In this document: one piece after another, positions 23,571-32,424 of the stretch | Layout: each line of letters starts with the position of its first letter | Numbering within the stretch: the first letter of the stretch is position 1 | DNA from: Chthoniobacter flavus | GTDB lineage: Bacteria > Verrucomicrobiota > Verrucomicrobiia > Chthoniobacterales > Chthoniobacteraceae | DNA: 64,000 nucleotides | Reading direction: 5' to 3' | NCBI GenBank assembly: GCA_945861435.1 | Contig: CAMAUX010000008.1 | Location: 1 to 64,000 of the forward strand | Program-made: the position numbers and the translations under genes | Notes under the pieces: model-generated | Database searches by the model: none | Told to the model about the DNA's origin: nothing | What the model saw: only the letters and a program-made list of their open reading frames with translations

Positions 23571-24320
23571 TTAGTGGAGGACGTAGACGAGGTTTTCCAT
23601 GACGCCGTTGGCCCAGCGGATGGCGTCCTCGCCGTTATAGTGGATGCCGTCGCTTCCTGTTTTGCCGCGGACGTAGTGGGTGAGTCTGCGGGAGTCGATG
23701 AGGGCCTCGAAGCGTTCCTTGTAGGCGCTGCTGCGGATGATTTCGCGGACGGTGGCTTGTGCGGATTTGGAGAATTTGGAGGAGTCCGGAGGGAGGATCC
23801 AGATGACGCGTTTGCCGCGGAGGGCGGTGCCGAGGTTGTGGAGGACGGCTTGTTTTTTGCGGATATCCTCGGTGGAGGATTCCTTGGCGAAGTCGTCGAG
23901 CCAGTTGGTGCCGAGCTGGATGATGACGACCTCGGGTTTGTGGAGAGCGAGGAGCTTTTCGATTTTTGGGGTGTTGACGGCTGGCGGGCGCTTGCCGTCG
24001 ACGTAGTCGATGTAGGCGGAGCGGGTGCTGGTGGTCATGCGGAAGCCGCACCGGGTGACGAAGGTGGGTTCGTTGGCGAGCCAGTGTTCGGGGGAAGAGC
24101 CGCAGGAGGCGTAGAGGGCGAAGTTGGACGCGCCGTAGCGGGCGATGAGTTGTCCTTGGATGGAGGAGCCGAAGGTGCCGACGCTCAGAGAGTCGCCGAT
24201 GAAGAGGATGGACGGGGGGGCCGTGGGCGTATTGGGAGAGGCCGGTGTGGCGGCCGGAGTGGTGCGCGCAGCGAGGATGAGCAGGCAGGAGGAGACCAGG
24301 AGGAGAAGGCGGCGGGACAT
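23571..24320 (-). CDS. Secreted SGNH/GDSL hydrolase
   Basis: A 249-residue protein with a signal peptide (LLLLVSSCLLILAARTTPA). SGNH block I is ILFIGDSLSVGTFG (serine near 44). Block III is in VVIIQLGTNWLDDF, and the catalytic D-x-x-H is in GSDGIHYNGEDA. A YASCGSSPEHWL segment is shared with the larger protein at 24343-26691 (YMACGTVPLSWL), so the two are paralogues. SGNH proteins in such loci act as O-acetyltransferases or esterases on polysaccharide. It begins 22 bases after the FHA-SGNH stop, on the same strand. Confidence 0.82.
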   Translation of the reverse strand: MSRRLLLLVSSCLLILAARTTPAATPASPNTPTAPPSILFIGDSLSVGTFGSSIQGQLIARYGASNFALYASCGSSPEHWLANEPTFVTRCGFRMTTSTRSAYIDYVDGKRPPAVNTPKIEKLLALHKPEVVIIQLGTNWLDDFAKESSTEDIRKKQAVLHNLGTALRGKRVIWILPPDSSKFSKSAQATVREIIRSSAYKERFEALIDSRRLTHYVRGKTGSDGIHYNGEDAIRWANGVMENLVYVLH

Positions 24321-24342
24321 GGGTGGGGCTTGGGGCCTCGGG

Positions 24343-26691
24343 TCACTCTCCGCGGGCGGGAAACTTGGAGTCGTCTACGGTTTGGATGAAAGGAAGGAGT
24401 TCGGCGCGGCCCGACTGATCGCTGGCCTTGATGGCGCCCCAGGGGGTTTCGTCGAGGTCGCGGAGGACGAGTTCGTAGGTCTGGCCGACGCGGTATTTGC
24501 TGAGGGATTGCGGCTGGAGGCGGATATGGGAGGGGTGCATGACGAGGACTTGTTTGTCCTGATATTCGCCGTCGATGACTTTGAGGACGTCGTAGACGTA
24601 GGCGACGACGGATTCCTGATAGGGGAGGAACTGGTTGGTGCGCAGTGGGGTGGATTTGAATGTGAGGCGGGCTTGGAGGGCGACGGTGCGTTTGCGTTTC
24701 TCGATCCCTTGCGTGAGGGGTTGAGGGGATTCGGAGGTGTGCTCGGCGGTGAGTGTGGTGGGGAGGTCGCCGGAGTGGACGTCGTGCAGGATTTGATCGA
24801 AGACCTTGTCGGCCCAGCGGTCCATGTCTGCGCCCATGAAGTGTTCCTTGTCGGGCTGCATGCTGGTGTAGGGGTAGCTGATGAGGGTGCGGCTGTTGAT
24901 GACGGTGGCGGCGGGGCCTGCGTATTTGCGTGCGCGTTCGAGGAGGAAGTCTTGGACGGCCTCGCCCATGCGGCCGGAGGTGGGTGGGGCGACCCAGTAG
25001 ACCTTGCGCAGGGAGGAGTGGGATTCGAGGAGCTTCTGGGTGAAGGGGTTGATGTAGTTTCTGAGCATCGTGTCGTGGCGGTCCGGGTTGACCGTCTTGC
25101 AGTCGGAGAACAAACCGAAAAGATTGGTTCCTGTCTGCATGACGAGGATGTCAGGTTGGAGTTTTGTGAGCAGGTCCTCGAGTTTTGGGACGGTGTGAGG
25201 GCCCGGACGGTAGCCGCGGCGCATGCCGTAGGTGTCTTGGAGGGAGATGGGTTTGCCGGCCGATTGTTCGATGCTCCAGAACCCGCAGCAGGTGCGGATG
25301 TTGGCGTACCCCGGTACTTTGAGCCAACTGAGTGGGACGGTGCCGCAGGCCATGTAGGTGTAGGTGGCTTTGACCTCTGGGGTGTCGCGGAAGCGGGAGT
25401 CGAGGCGCTTGCCGAAGCCGCAGAGACTGAGGGAGTCTCCAAGGATGAGGACGGTGAGGTCCTTCGTCGGCTTCGCCGTGCGAGCCTTTTCCGGTCCATT
25501 GGCTACGGGGTGTGGTGTGGTGTCCTTGCTCTGGTCTGTGGAGCGGAAGGCGAGCATCGGCTTCTCCACGGAGTCCGGGGTTTCCTTGGGGGGAGCGGTG
25601 TCGGCTGGATCTGGCGTCGCGCTCTGGGGTTGTTCGGGTGACGGGGTTTGGGTGGCCGGAGTGGCGGATGGCTCAGGAGTGGAATCCTTCTTCGGCTCGG
25701 GAGTTGGGGACTGTGGCTGATCTGGCGCGGCGGATTTTTCTGCGATGGGTTCGGCGGAGACAGCCGAGGCACTCGCTGGTGGTGAGGGGGGAGGAGGACG
25801 GAAGGTCGGTGCTGCGGATTCGGAATCCTTTTCGGGCGGTGCTGGTGTGGTGTCCTCGAGCTTGGGACTTTCTATGGACTCAGTTGCAGGGTCTTGGCGT
25901 TCCTCAGTGGCTGAGATGTCCTGAGGGACGGTGCTGGGGAGCGTGGTCTGGGTCTCTCGCGCGGGCTCTGGTTCTGGTTGAGTGGAGTTCGTTGAGAGCG
26001 CGAGTTCCGTGACGCTGAGCCTGTCACTGGCGGCGAGGATTGCAGCGATCGGAGGGGGTTGAGTGGTAGCAGCTTCTGCTGAGGTGGGTTCGGTGGCGAA
26101 GGGCTGGGTCGGGGGGCGGTGGGCTGCGAACTTGGCGATGGCGATGCTGCCGGTGCCGACGAGCAGGAGGATGAGGACGGCGGCGACTTGGAGCCAGGGG
26201 CGGTTTTGCTTCCGGGGATTGGTGGTTGGATCTTGGGGTGTCGCCGTGGAATCGCTCGCTCGCGACTCGTGTAAATCAGACGCGCGTGCATCTGCATGGA
26301 CAGCGGCAATGGTGGCGGGATGCTGCGATTGCGGGGGGAGTGCGGATGCGGGCGACTGAATGGGGAGGGCTTCGAGGCGGCAGGCGACGGAGCCGAGGTG
26401 GAAGGTGCAGGGCAGGCGGAGCTCGACTTCGGTGATCTGGGATCCGTTGACGAGGACGCCGTTGAGGGAACCGAGGTCGCGGAGGAGGAGGGAGCTGTCG
26501 CTCAGGCGGATGAATTCGGCGTGGGTGCGAGAGACGCTTTCGGAGAGGATCTGGGCTTGGTTGTTGTCGAGGCGTCCTGCGGTGAAGCGTTCGGAGGAGA
26601 CTTGAATTTGGAAGGGATCGCCTTCCGTGGGTGTGGCTGTGAGGAGCCACGTCGCCAGTGTTGCGGGTTGGTTGGGGGCGGCGGCGTTCAC
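24343..26691 (-). CDS. FHA domain - transmembrane - proline-rich linker - SGNH hydrolase fusion
   Basis: A 782-residue fusion. Residues about 20-105 are an FHA domain (FTAGRLDNN, SESVSRTHAEFI, DLGSLNGVLVNG), which binds phosphothreonine. A single helix follows (about 183-205, VAAVLILLLVGTGSIAI), then some 200 residues of Pro/Thr/Ser/Glu-rich linker. An SGNH domain starts VLILGDSLSLCGFG and has MQTGTNLFGLF. After it comes a C-terminal domain of about 110 residues (PYQESVVAYVYDVL) that seems related to the C-terminus of the protein at 29338-31053. FHA would face the cytoplasm and SGNH the periplasm, linking kinase signalling to cell-surface modification. That last step is inference. Confidence 0.82.
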   Translation of the reverse strand: MNAAAPNQPATLATWLLTATPTEGDPFQIQVSSERFTAGRLDNNQAQILSESVSRTHAEFIRLSDSSLLLRDLGSLNGVLVNGSQITEVELRLPCTFHLGSVACRLEALPIQSPASALPPQSQHPATIAAVHADARASDLHESRASDSTATPQDPTTNPRKQNRPWLQVAAVLILLLVGTGSIAIAKFAAHRPPTQPFATEPTSAEAATTQPPPIAAILAASDRLSVTELALSTNSTQPEPEPARETQTTLPSTVPQDISATEERQDPATESIESPKLEDTTPAPPEKDSESAAPTFRPPPPSPPASASAVSAEPIAEKSAAPDQPQSPTPEPKKDSTPEPSATPATQTPSPEQPQSATPDPADTAPPKETPDSVEKPMLAFRSTDQSKDTTPHPVANGPEKARTAKPTKDLTVLILGDSLSLCGFGKRLDSRFRDTPEVKATYTYMACGTVPLSWLKVPGYANIRTCCGFWSIEQSAGKPISLQDTYGMRRGYRPGPHTVPKLEDLLTKLQPDILVMQTGTNLFGLFSDCKTVNPDRHDTMLRNYINPFTQKLLESHSSLRKVYWVAPPTSGRMGEAVQDFLLERARKYAGPAATVINSRTLISYPYTSMQPDKEHFMGADMDRWADKVFDQILHDVHSGDLPTTLTAEHTSESPQPLTQGIEKRKRTVALQARLTFKSTPLRTNQFLPYQESVVAYVYDVLKVIDGEYQDKQVLVMHPSHIRLQPQSLSKYRVGQTYELVLRDLDETPWGAIKASDQSGRAELLPFIQTVDDSKFPARGE

Positions 26692-26703
26692 GGAGGGGAC
26701 GAC

Positions 26704-27813
26704 TTACTTGGTGAGCGGGACCAACTGCCAACCGGAGTCCGCCTCGGTGAATTCGCGCGCGCTCAAACACCAGACGACGACCTTTTTATGCGTCAGGTAG
26801 GCGGGATCTTTGACGCTGCGACGGAAGAGGCTGAGGCGGACGGGAGTGGCGCCGCTGCCTCGGGTGCCGATGACGTCCGGGGCGAAGCCCAGTTCGTGGG
26901 CGAGCTGGTCCGCGAGACCGGAGCGTTCGGCGAGGAAGTCGTGGAAGACGAGGGTGTGGCTGTCGCCGAGGAGGAGGAGGGGGCTGGAGGGGTCTGTGTC
27001 CACTGGGGCGCCGCTCCCGGAATGGCTGATGGAGCGGACGTCGATTTTTTCCGGGGATGGGGTCGTGGATGCTGCGCCTGCGAGTGTGAGGAGGTCGCCT
27101 TGGATGGGGACGGATTTCCATTCCGCCTGGAAGGTGTTGGGAGCGGGCGTGGGGAGTTTTGAGCGGATGGAGCCCGCAATTTCCTGAGCGGCCAGCACGC
27201 AGGCGCTACCGGACCAGTGAGTGTCGGTGGCGCAGAACATGGGGCCGTGTGCTCCGGCGCGGTTGGCGGTGAAGAGTGGGGCGAGGTCGAGGGTTTCGAC
27301 GCCGGCCTCGCGCAGTGCGGCGAGGAAGTTTGCGATCGGCGCTGTGGTGGGGGCGGAGGGTGTGGAGCCGGTGCCGAAGAGTTTCTCCGGGTAGATGGAG
27401 GCCTTTGGGGGGACGGGTACGAGGAGGAGGGTGATGCCGCGCGCCTTGAGTTGGGTGTGGAAGTTGACGATGGCAGGGAGCGGGTCCGCCCATTCGGGTT
27501 TGGGGGAGCGGCTGGTTTTTGGGGCGTCTGCGCCCCAGAAGCGCGGGAAGGAGAGCATCCGCAATTCTGCGGGGAGGAAGAGCCAGCCGTCGGAGCCTTG
27601 GACGACGTTTTGGCCTGCGCGTTCAGCGGTTTGGAAGCGTGCGGCGAAGTCTGCCGGGGAGGGATCTGCGGTGGCCTGCAGGGTGAGTGCTAGGGAGGCG
27701 GCGAGTGCGCACGGGAGGGTGCGCGCTAGCAGCGTTCCGAGGGGCTTGGAAGTGGACGGGAATAAGGCTCCCAGCATTTCCCCGATCATTAGCCTCGGGG
27801 GGGCGGGATTCAA
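26704..27813 (-). CDS. AlgX/AlgJ-like O-acetyltransferase (SGNH-like)
   Basis: A 369-residue secreted protein resembling the alginate O-acetyltransferases AlgJ and AlgX. VVQGSDGWLFLPAELRMLSF opens the domain. Then come ARGITLLLVPVPPKASIYPE, the catalytic D-x-H in CATDTHWSGSA, and the serine motif LLLLGDSHTLVFHDFLAE. The export signal is LPCALAASLALTLQATA. Starts at 27789 or 27777 would give a more compact signal peptide. It lies 12 bases before the FHA-SGNH gene and is divergent from the MBOAT gene at 27866. It likely transfers acetyl groups delivered by the MBOAT protein to a polysaccharide. Confidence 0.83.
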   Translation of the reverse strand: MNPAPPRLMIGEMLGALFPSTSKPLGTLLARTLPCALAASLALTLQATADPSPADFAARFQTAERAGQNVVQGSDGWLFLPAELRMLSFPRFWGADAPKTSRSPKPEWADPLPAIVNFHTQLKARGITLLLVPVPPKASIYPEKLFGTGSTPSAPTTAPIANFLAALREAGVETLDLAPLFTANRAGAHGPMFCATDTHWSGSACVLAAQEIAGSIRSKLPTPAPNTFQAEWKSVPIQGDLLTLAGAASTTPSPEKIDVRSISHSGSGAPVDTDPSSPLLLLGDSHTLVFHDFLAERSGLADQLAHELGFAPDVIGTRGSGATPVRLSLFRRSVKDPAYLTHKKVVVWCLSAREFTEADSGWQLVPLTK

Positions 27814-27865
27814 CTTTCAATTTGGGTTATGCAGATCTAGTTTTGCGTGCTCGGAGCGCGGCGGC

Positions 27866-29338
27866 ATGGTTTTCAGTTCGCATATCTTCATCTACTTTTT
27901 TCTGCCGCTGACCCTTTTGGGTTATTACCTGCTGCGAGGCGCGCCGCAGCGCTGGCGAAACCTGTGGCTGGCGGGGACTGGGTACGTGTTTTATGGGTGG
28001 GCTGAGCCGCGTTTTGTGGGGCTGATGTTTGCCACCACGTCGTTGGATTGGATGCTGAGTCTTGTGATCGCGCACGACGAGTGGCGGCCGTGGCGGTGGA
28101 GGGGGGAGCCGCCGGGTTTGGAGCGCGGGGGTGCGCGCAGTGGGAGGCAGAGGCGGGCGCTGCTGGGGTCGGTGATGAGCAACCTGCTGGCGCTCGGGGT
28201 GTTCAAGTACTTCAACTTTGGATTGGAGAGTCTGAACGCGATGCTGGCCGGTTGCGGGCTTGATCAAATGCAGTGGGAACCGGCGTGGCGCATTGTGCTG
28301 CCGCTGGGCATTAGCTTCTACACGTTCCAGGCTCTTAGCTATATCATCGATGTGTACCGCGGGGACGCGCGGGCGATGGCGAACTTCGTGGATTTTTCGT
28401 GTTTCGCCTCGATGTTGCCGCATCTGGTGGCGGGGCCGATCCTGAAGTTCTCGTTCCTTGCCGAGCAACTGCGTTCGCGGACGTTGACGGTGGACAAGTT
28501 TGCACGCGGTGCGGCGTTCTTTTTGATGGGTCTTTCCAAGAAGGTGCTGCTGGCCAATCCGTGCGGGAAGATCGCGGATACGGCTTTCGACGCGGGAGCG
28601 CGAGGGGTGGTGGAGGCGTGGATGGGGGCGGTGGGTTATGCGTTCCAGATTTATTTCGATTTCAGCGGGTACTCGGACATGGCGGTGGGGTTGGGGCTGA
28701 TGTTCGGATTCGTATTCGCGAAGAATTTTGACGCGCCGTACCGGGCGGAATCGCTGACGGACTTTTGGCGCAGATGGCACATCTCACTGTCCACCTGGCT
28801 GCGGGAATACCTGTACATTCCGCTGGGCGGGAATCGGCGGGGGACGGTGCGCACGTACTTCAATCTTGTGGTGACGATGGTGCTGGGCGGGCTCTGGCAC
28901 GGGGCGTCGTGGAATTTTCTGATCTGGGGAGGGTTGCACGGTGGTGTTCTGGCGTGGGAGCGGATGCAAGGGGGAGGAGGGGTGTTGCGGAAGGCGCCGA
29001 GGGTGGTGCGAATGGGGCTGACTTTTGGGGTGGTGCTGGTGGGGTGGGTGTTTTTTCGTGCGGCGGATCTGCCGCGAGCGTGGAGGTATCTGGGCGATTT
29101 ACTCGGGCTGCATGCCGTGCCGGAGTCGGCTTCCCTGCTGGGCGGAGCGCTGATGCGGCCCTCGCTTCTTGGGGCGCTGGGGGTGGCGGCGCTGGTGGTG
29201 TGGGGTGGGCGGCAGACATGGGAATGGACGCAGCGGCTCACGCTGGCGAAGGCTGCGGTTTGCCTTGGGGTGGGGGCGCTGGCGCTCGTGGTGCTGGCGA
29301 CGCAGGAGTATAATCCGTTCATCTATTTCATCTTCTGA
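27866..29338 (+). CDS. AlgI-like membrane-bound O-acyltransferase (MBOAT)
   Basis: A 490-residue multi-pass protein starting MVFSSHIFIYFFLPLTLLGY, the standard AlgI/DltB-like start. It contains VLPLGISFYTFQALSYIIDV, LPHLVAGPILKF, YFDFSGYSDMAVGLGLMFGF, DFWRRWHISLSTWLREYLYI and the catalytic histidine region LGGLWHGASWNFLIWGGLHG. Family members move acetyl groups from cytoplasmic donors across the inner membrane to a periplasmic partner. The downstream AlgJ-like gene overlaps its stop (start codon at 29338), so the two are co-translated. A divergent AlgX-like gene starts 52 bases away. Confidence 0.93.
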   Translation: MVFSSHIFIYFFLPLTLLGYYLLRGAPQRWRNLWLAGTGYVFYGWAEPRFVGLMFATTSLDWMLSLVIAHDEWRPWRWRGEPPGLERGGARSGRQRRALLGSVMSNLLALGVFKYFNFGLESLNAMLAGCGLDQMQWEPAWRIVLPLGISFYTFQALSYIIDVYRGDARAMANFVDFSCFASMLPHLVAGPILKFSFLAEQLRSRTLTVDKFARGAAFFLMGLSKKVLLANPCGKIADTAFDAGARGVVEAWMGAVGYAFQIYFDFSGYSDMAVGLGLMFGFVFAKNFDAPYRAESLTDFWRRWHISLSTWLREYLYIPLGGNRRGTVRTYFNLVVTMVLGGLWHGASWNFLIWGGLHGGVLAWERMQGGGGVLRKAPRVVRMGLTFGVVLVGWVFFRAADLPRAWRYLGDLLGLHAVPESASLLGGALMRPSLLGALGVAALVVWGGRQTWEWTQRLTLAKAAVCLGVGALALVVLATQEYNPFIYFIF

Positions 29339-31053
29339 TGAGCACGCCGCCCCCACATTCCGAGGCAGGGTTGCGTCGTGCGGAACCGGCGCCCAGACCG
29401 ACGCTCCTCAGTCGAGAAGAGGAGGCGGAGCAGACGCTTGGGAACTCTGAGTTCGGGGCGGGCGCGCGAGCGCTGCTGGTGGGCGGGTTTCTTGCGGTGA
29501 TGCTTCTTGTGCCGGTGATGCAGGTGGTTGCCGAGGCGCGCGCACACGGGCTGGGCGGGCGGTGGCCGATGCTGGGGGTGTTGCGCGTGCTGCCGTCCTT
29601 GGCGGAGGTGCGGGCCGTTCGTTCGCTTTCAGGATTGTGGGCTTTGGTGCCGCATGCCGAGCGGATCAAGGCTGCGGAGAAGCAGCTGGAGAAGGAGTCG
29701 GTGCTCGCTCTGGGGCTGAGGCCGCGGGTGCAGGAGTTTTGCACGGGTGTGCTGGGCGCTGGGAGTGAGCAGGCGCTGCCCGGCAGTGGGGGATGGTTGT
29801 TTTATCGGCCGGATGTGGAGTACGTGACGGGGCCTGCTTTTCTGGATGGGGCGAGGCAGTTGCAGAGAAGGCGGGAGGCGGGTGTGCAGCCGGATCCGAT
29901 GGCGGCGATTGTGGATTTCCGGGATCAGTTGAAGCGGCGCGGTATTGAACTGTGGGTGGTGCCGGTGCCTGTGAAGCCCTGCGTGGAGGGGCGCCACTTT
30001 GGAGCGGAGTCGGAGCGTGTGTTGCACAACGCCTCTTTCGGGGAGTTCTGTGCGCGGATGGAACGGGCGGGGGTGCGGATGTTTGATGTGGGGGCCGAAC
30101 TGGAGCGGGTGCGAGTGAAGACGGGCGGTGGGCCGTTGTATTTGGAGGCGGACACTCACTGGAGGCCGGAGACGATGCGGGCGGTGGCGGAGGCGCTTGC
30201 TGTGAGGATCGATCCGCAGGCGTTGGGCGTCGGATCCGGAGGGACTCGTGAGGCGGCGCTATTGGAGAAGCGGGTTTCCGGGATGGGGGATACGGTGGCG
30301 CTGTTGGGTTTGGCATCGACGCAGACGCGGTACCGGGCTCAGGAGGTGACGATCTGGCAGGTGCCGCAGGGCAGCGGGCTGTGGCGGCCGAGTCCGTCGG
30401 CGGATGTGCTGTTGCTGGGCGACAGTTTTGCAAACCTGTATTCGATGGAGGCGATGGGATGGGGCGAGGGGGCGGGTTTCGCGGAGCATTTGAGCCGTGG
30501 GTTGGGGCGGCCGGTGGATGCGATTGTGCGCAATAGTGACGGGGCGTTTGCTACGCGGGAGTTGCTGGCGCGCGAACTGCGTCAGGGGCGGGACCGGCTT
30601 GCGGGCAAGAAAGTGGTGGTGTGGGAGTTCGCGGCGCGTGAGCTGGCGTTTGGGGATTGGAAGCTGTTGGCGCTGGAGCTCGGGCAGCGCGCGGAGTCGC
30701 GGTTTCTGAGTGTGGAAGCGGGGCGCGAGGTGAGTGTGGAGGCGACGGTGGCTTCGGTGTCGGTGGTGCCGCGGCCGGGATCGGTGCCGTATTCCGAGCA
30801 CATTTTGACGGCGCATCTTGTGGATTTGGCGAGTGGTGGTGGGACGCGCGGAGCCGATGCGCTGGTGTGCGTCTGGAGCATGCGCGGGCAGCAGTGGACG
30901 GCGGCGGCGCGTTGGCGGGCGGGGGATCGCGTGCGATTGCGTGTGCGCGCGTGGGGGGACGTGGCGGGACGTTATGAGAAGATCAACCGCAGCGAGCTTT
31001 CGGACGCGGTCCTGCAGTTGGAGGAGCCGCTCTGGGGAGAGCTTGAACCGTAG
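29338..31053 (+). CDS. AlgJ-like O-acetyltransferase with C-terminal extra domain
   Basis: A 571-residue protein with one membrane anchor (about 46-66, LLVGGFLAVMLLVPVMQVV). The SGNH-like domain has SGGWLFYRPDVEYVTG, RRGIELWVVPVPVKPCVEG, the D-x-H in LEADTHWRPET and the serine motif VLLLGDSFANLYS. From about residue 460 a beta-rich domain follows (PYSEHILTAHLVDL, ALVCVWSM, RWRAGDRVRLRV). This is not part of typical AlgJ and seems related to the FHA-SGNH protein's C-terminus. It probably works with the overlapping MBOAT partner to acetylate an exported polysaccharide. Confidence 0.85.
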   Translation: MSTPPPHSEAGLRRAEPAPRPTLLSREEEAEQTLGNSEFGAGARALLVGGFLAVMLLVPVMQVVAEARAHGLGGRWPMLGVLRVLPSLAEVRAVRSLSGLWALVPHAERIKAAEKQLEKESVLALGLRPRVQEFCTGVLGAGSEQALPGSGGWLFYRPDVEYVTGPAFLDGARQLQRRREAGVQPDPMAAIVDFRDQLKRRGIELWVVPVPVKPCVEGRHFGAESERVLHNASFGEFCARMERAGVRMFDVGAELERVRVKTGGGPLYLEADTHWRPETMRAVAEALAVRIDPQALGVGSGGTREAALLEKRVSGMGDTVALLGLASTQTRYRAQEVTIWQVPQGSGLWRPSPSADVLLLGDSFANLYSMEAMGWGEGAGFAEHLSRGLGRPVDAIVRNSDGAFATRELLARELRQGRDRLAGKKVVVWEFAARELAFGDWKLLALELGQRAESRFLSVEAGREVSVEATVASVSVVPRPGSVPYSEHILTAHLVDLASGGGTRGADALVCVWSMRGQQWTAAARWRAGDRVRLRVRAWGDVAGRYEKINRSELSDAVLQLEEPLWGELEP

Positions 31054-31084
31054 AGTGCGGTTCGTTTGTGGGTGGAGAGTCTGA

Positions 31085-31111
31085 CCCGCTGTTGCGACGG
31101 GACGGTTTTTT
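31085..31111 (+). terminator. Possible weak terminator after the acetylation genes
   Basis: CCCG at 31085-31088 can pair with CGGG at 31098-31101 and is followed by ACGGTTTTTT. The stem is short, so this is tentative. It lies between the stop at 31053 and the convergent transporter stop at 31110. Confidence 0.35.
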
Positions 31112-32045
31112 AGAACAGCGCGGCCAGCTCCGGAATTTGGAAGGCGCCGATGAGGCAGGTGACGGAGATCATGCTGGCGAGGGTGGAGTAGAAGACGGAG
31201 GCGGCGGCGAACTCGGCGTCGGCGTTGAATTCGTGGGCGATGAGGGCTGTGTTGACGGCGGTGGGGAATCCCGCGCTGACGATCATGATGACGGCCTGCT
31301 GTCCGTGGAATCCGAAGGGGTGGACGAGGAGTGCAGCGACGATGGGGCCGCCGAGGAGGCGCAAGGCGAGGGCCCACGAGAGGCGGGAGCGGTGTTCGTG
31401 GGGGCGGGTTTGGGAAAGTTGGACGCCGAGGGTGACGAGGGCGACGCCCACGAGTGCGTTGTGGAGGTATTCGATCGGCACCCAGAACCAGCGCCACTCA
31501 GTCACGGGCAGGTGGAGCCAGCGCACGAGGAGGGCGGCTGCGACGGCCCAGAGGGAGACCTGGCGGAGCATGGGGAGGGCGGTGCGCAGCAGGGATCTGT
31601 GGGCGGAGGCGGCGAGGGCGAGGCCTACGGTGAAGGTGCAGATGTTCTGGGTGAGGACGACGAAGACTTGGAGCAGGGGGCCTATGCCGGGGAAGGCGAG
31701 GGTCATGAGCGGCACGCCGTAATTGCCGGAGTTGTAGAACATGGTGGCCAGTTGCAGTGCGCGGGTCTGGCCGGTGTCGTAGCCCCTCCATTTGCCGACG
31801 CAGAGGCTGAGCGCGAACATGGAGGCGATGACGGTTGTGGTGAAGAGGATGACCCGCAGTGCGAGTCCACCGGAGAGGGAGGAGGTGACGACTTGGTGGA
31901 AGATGAATGCCGGGACGACGAGGTAGATGTTGAGGCGTACGAGAGTGGAGAGGTCCAGGCGTCGGCGTGCGTCGAGCACCCACCCGAACCCGACGAGGAC
32001 GAGGATGGGAAGCAGCACCTGACTGAATACTTTCCACAGAAGCAT
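31110..32045 (-). CDS. AEC-family (auxin efflux carrier-like) permease
   Basis: A 311-residue, about ten-helix transporter of the AEC family. LLPILVLVGFGWVLD opens the protein, LNIYLVVPAFIFHQV and YNSGNYGVPLMTLAF are the conserved N-terminal half motifs, and GFPTAVNTALIAHEFNAD is the conserved C-terminal half motif. Bacterial members export or take up organic acids such as malate; the substrate cannot be predicted here. It is convergent with the acetylation genes and is the last gene before the change in strand composition at about 32.1 kb. Confidence 0.88.
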   Translation of the reverse strand: MLLWKVFSQVLLPILVLVGFGWVLDARRRLDLSTLVRLNIYLVVPAFIFHQVVTSSLSGGLALRVILFTTTVIASMFALSLCVGKWRGYDTGQTRALQLATMFYNSGNYGVPLMTLAFPGIGPLLQVFVVLTQNICTFTVGLALAASAHRSLLRTALPMLRQVSLWAVAAALLVRWLHLPVTEWRWFWVPIEYLHNALVGVALVTLGVQLSQTRPHEHRSRLSWALALRLLGGPIVAALLVHPFGFHGQQAVIMIVSAGFPTAVNTALIAHEFNADAEFAAASVFYSTLASMISVTCLIGAFQIPELAALF

Positions 32046-32424
32046 GCGGCGGATTTAGGAGGGGAGTGGGCGGGGAGGCAAGCCGTGGGTGGGGGCCTGG
32101 TCTGAGATTTACGAATGTCTATCCTTCCATTGGGTGTCGTCGGGTTTTGATGATCGCCGCGTGTTATCCGCGCGTTGCGATTTGCCGGACACGGCGGCTG
32201 GCGGGAGGCGGATGGTGGAGCGACAGGATCGCCGCGCGGTGGAGGAATCGATCAAGAAATGCGTGCAGGCTCTCCGTGTTTCCATGGTGCGTGGTGCCTC
32301 GGTATGCCCTTCAGGCGGCGTTTCTCACACCAAGGCATCAGGCCACCAAGGAGGAAAAAGGTGGGGAATACCGTTCTGTGCCTGTCGCTTTTTGAAGGTC
32401 GCTTGGAACGCGAGGGCGGGAGAT
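32046..32424. other. Boundary stretch without a supportable gene
   Basis: About 380 bases. The left part is strongly G-rich like the flanking core; the right part is not. No frame gives a recognisable protein, and no att-like direct repeat, tRNA or integrase was seen. This is the likely left edge of the compositionally distinct segment. Confidence 0.45.
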
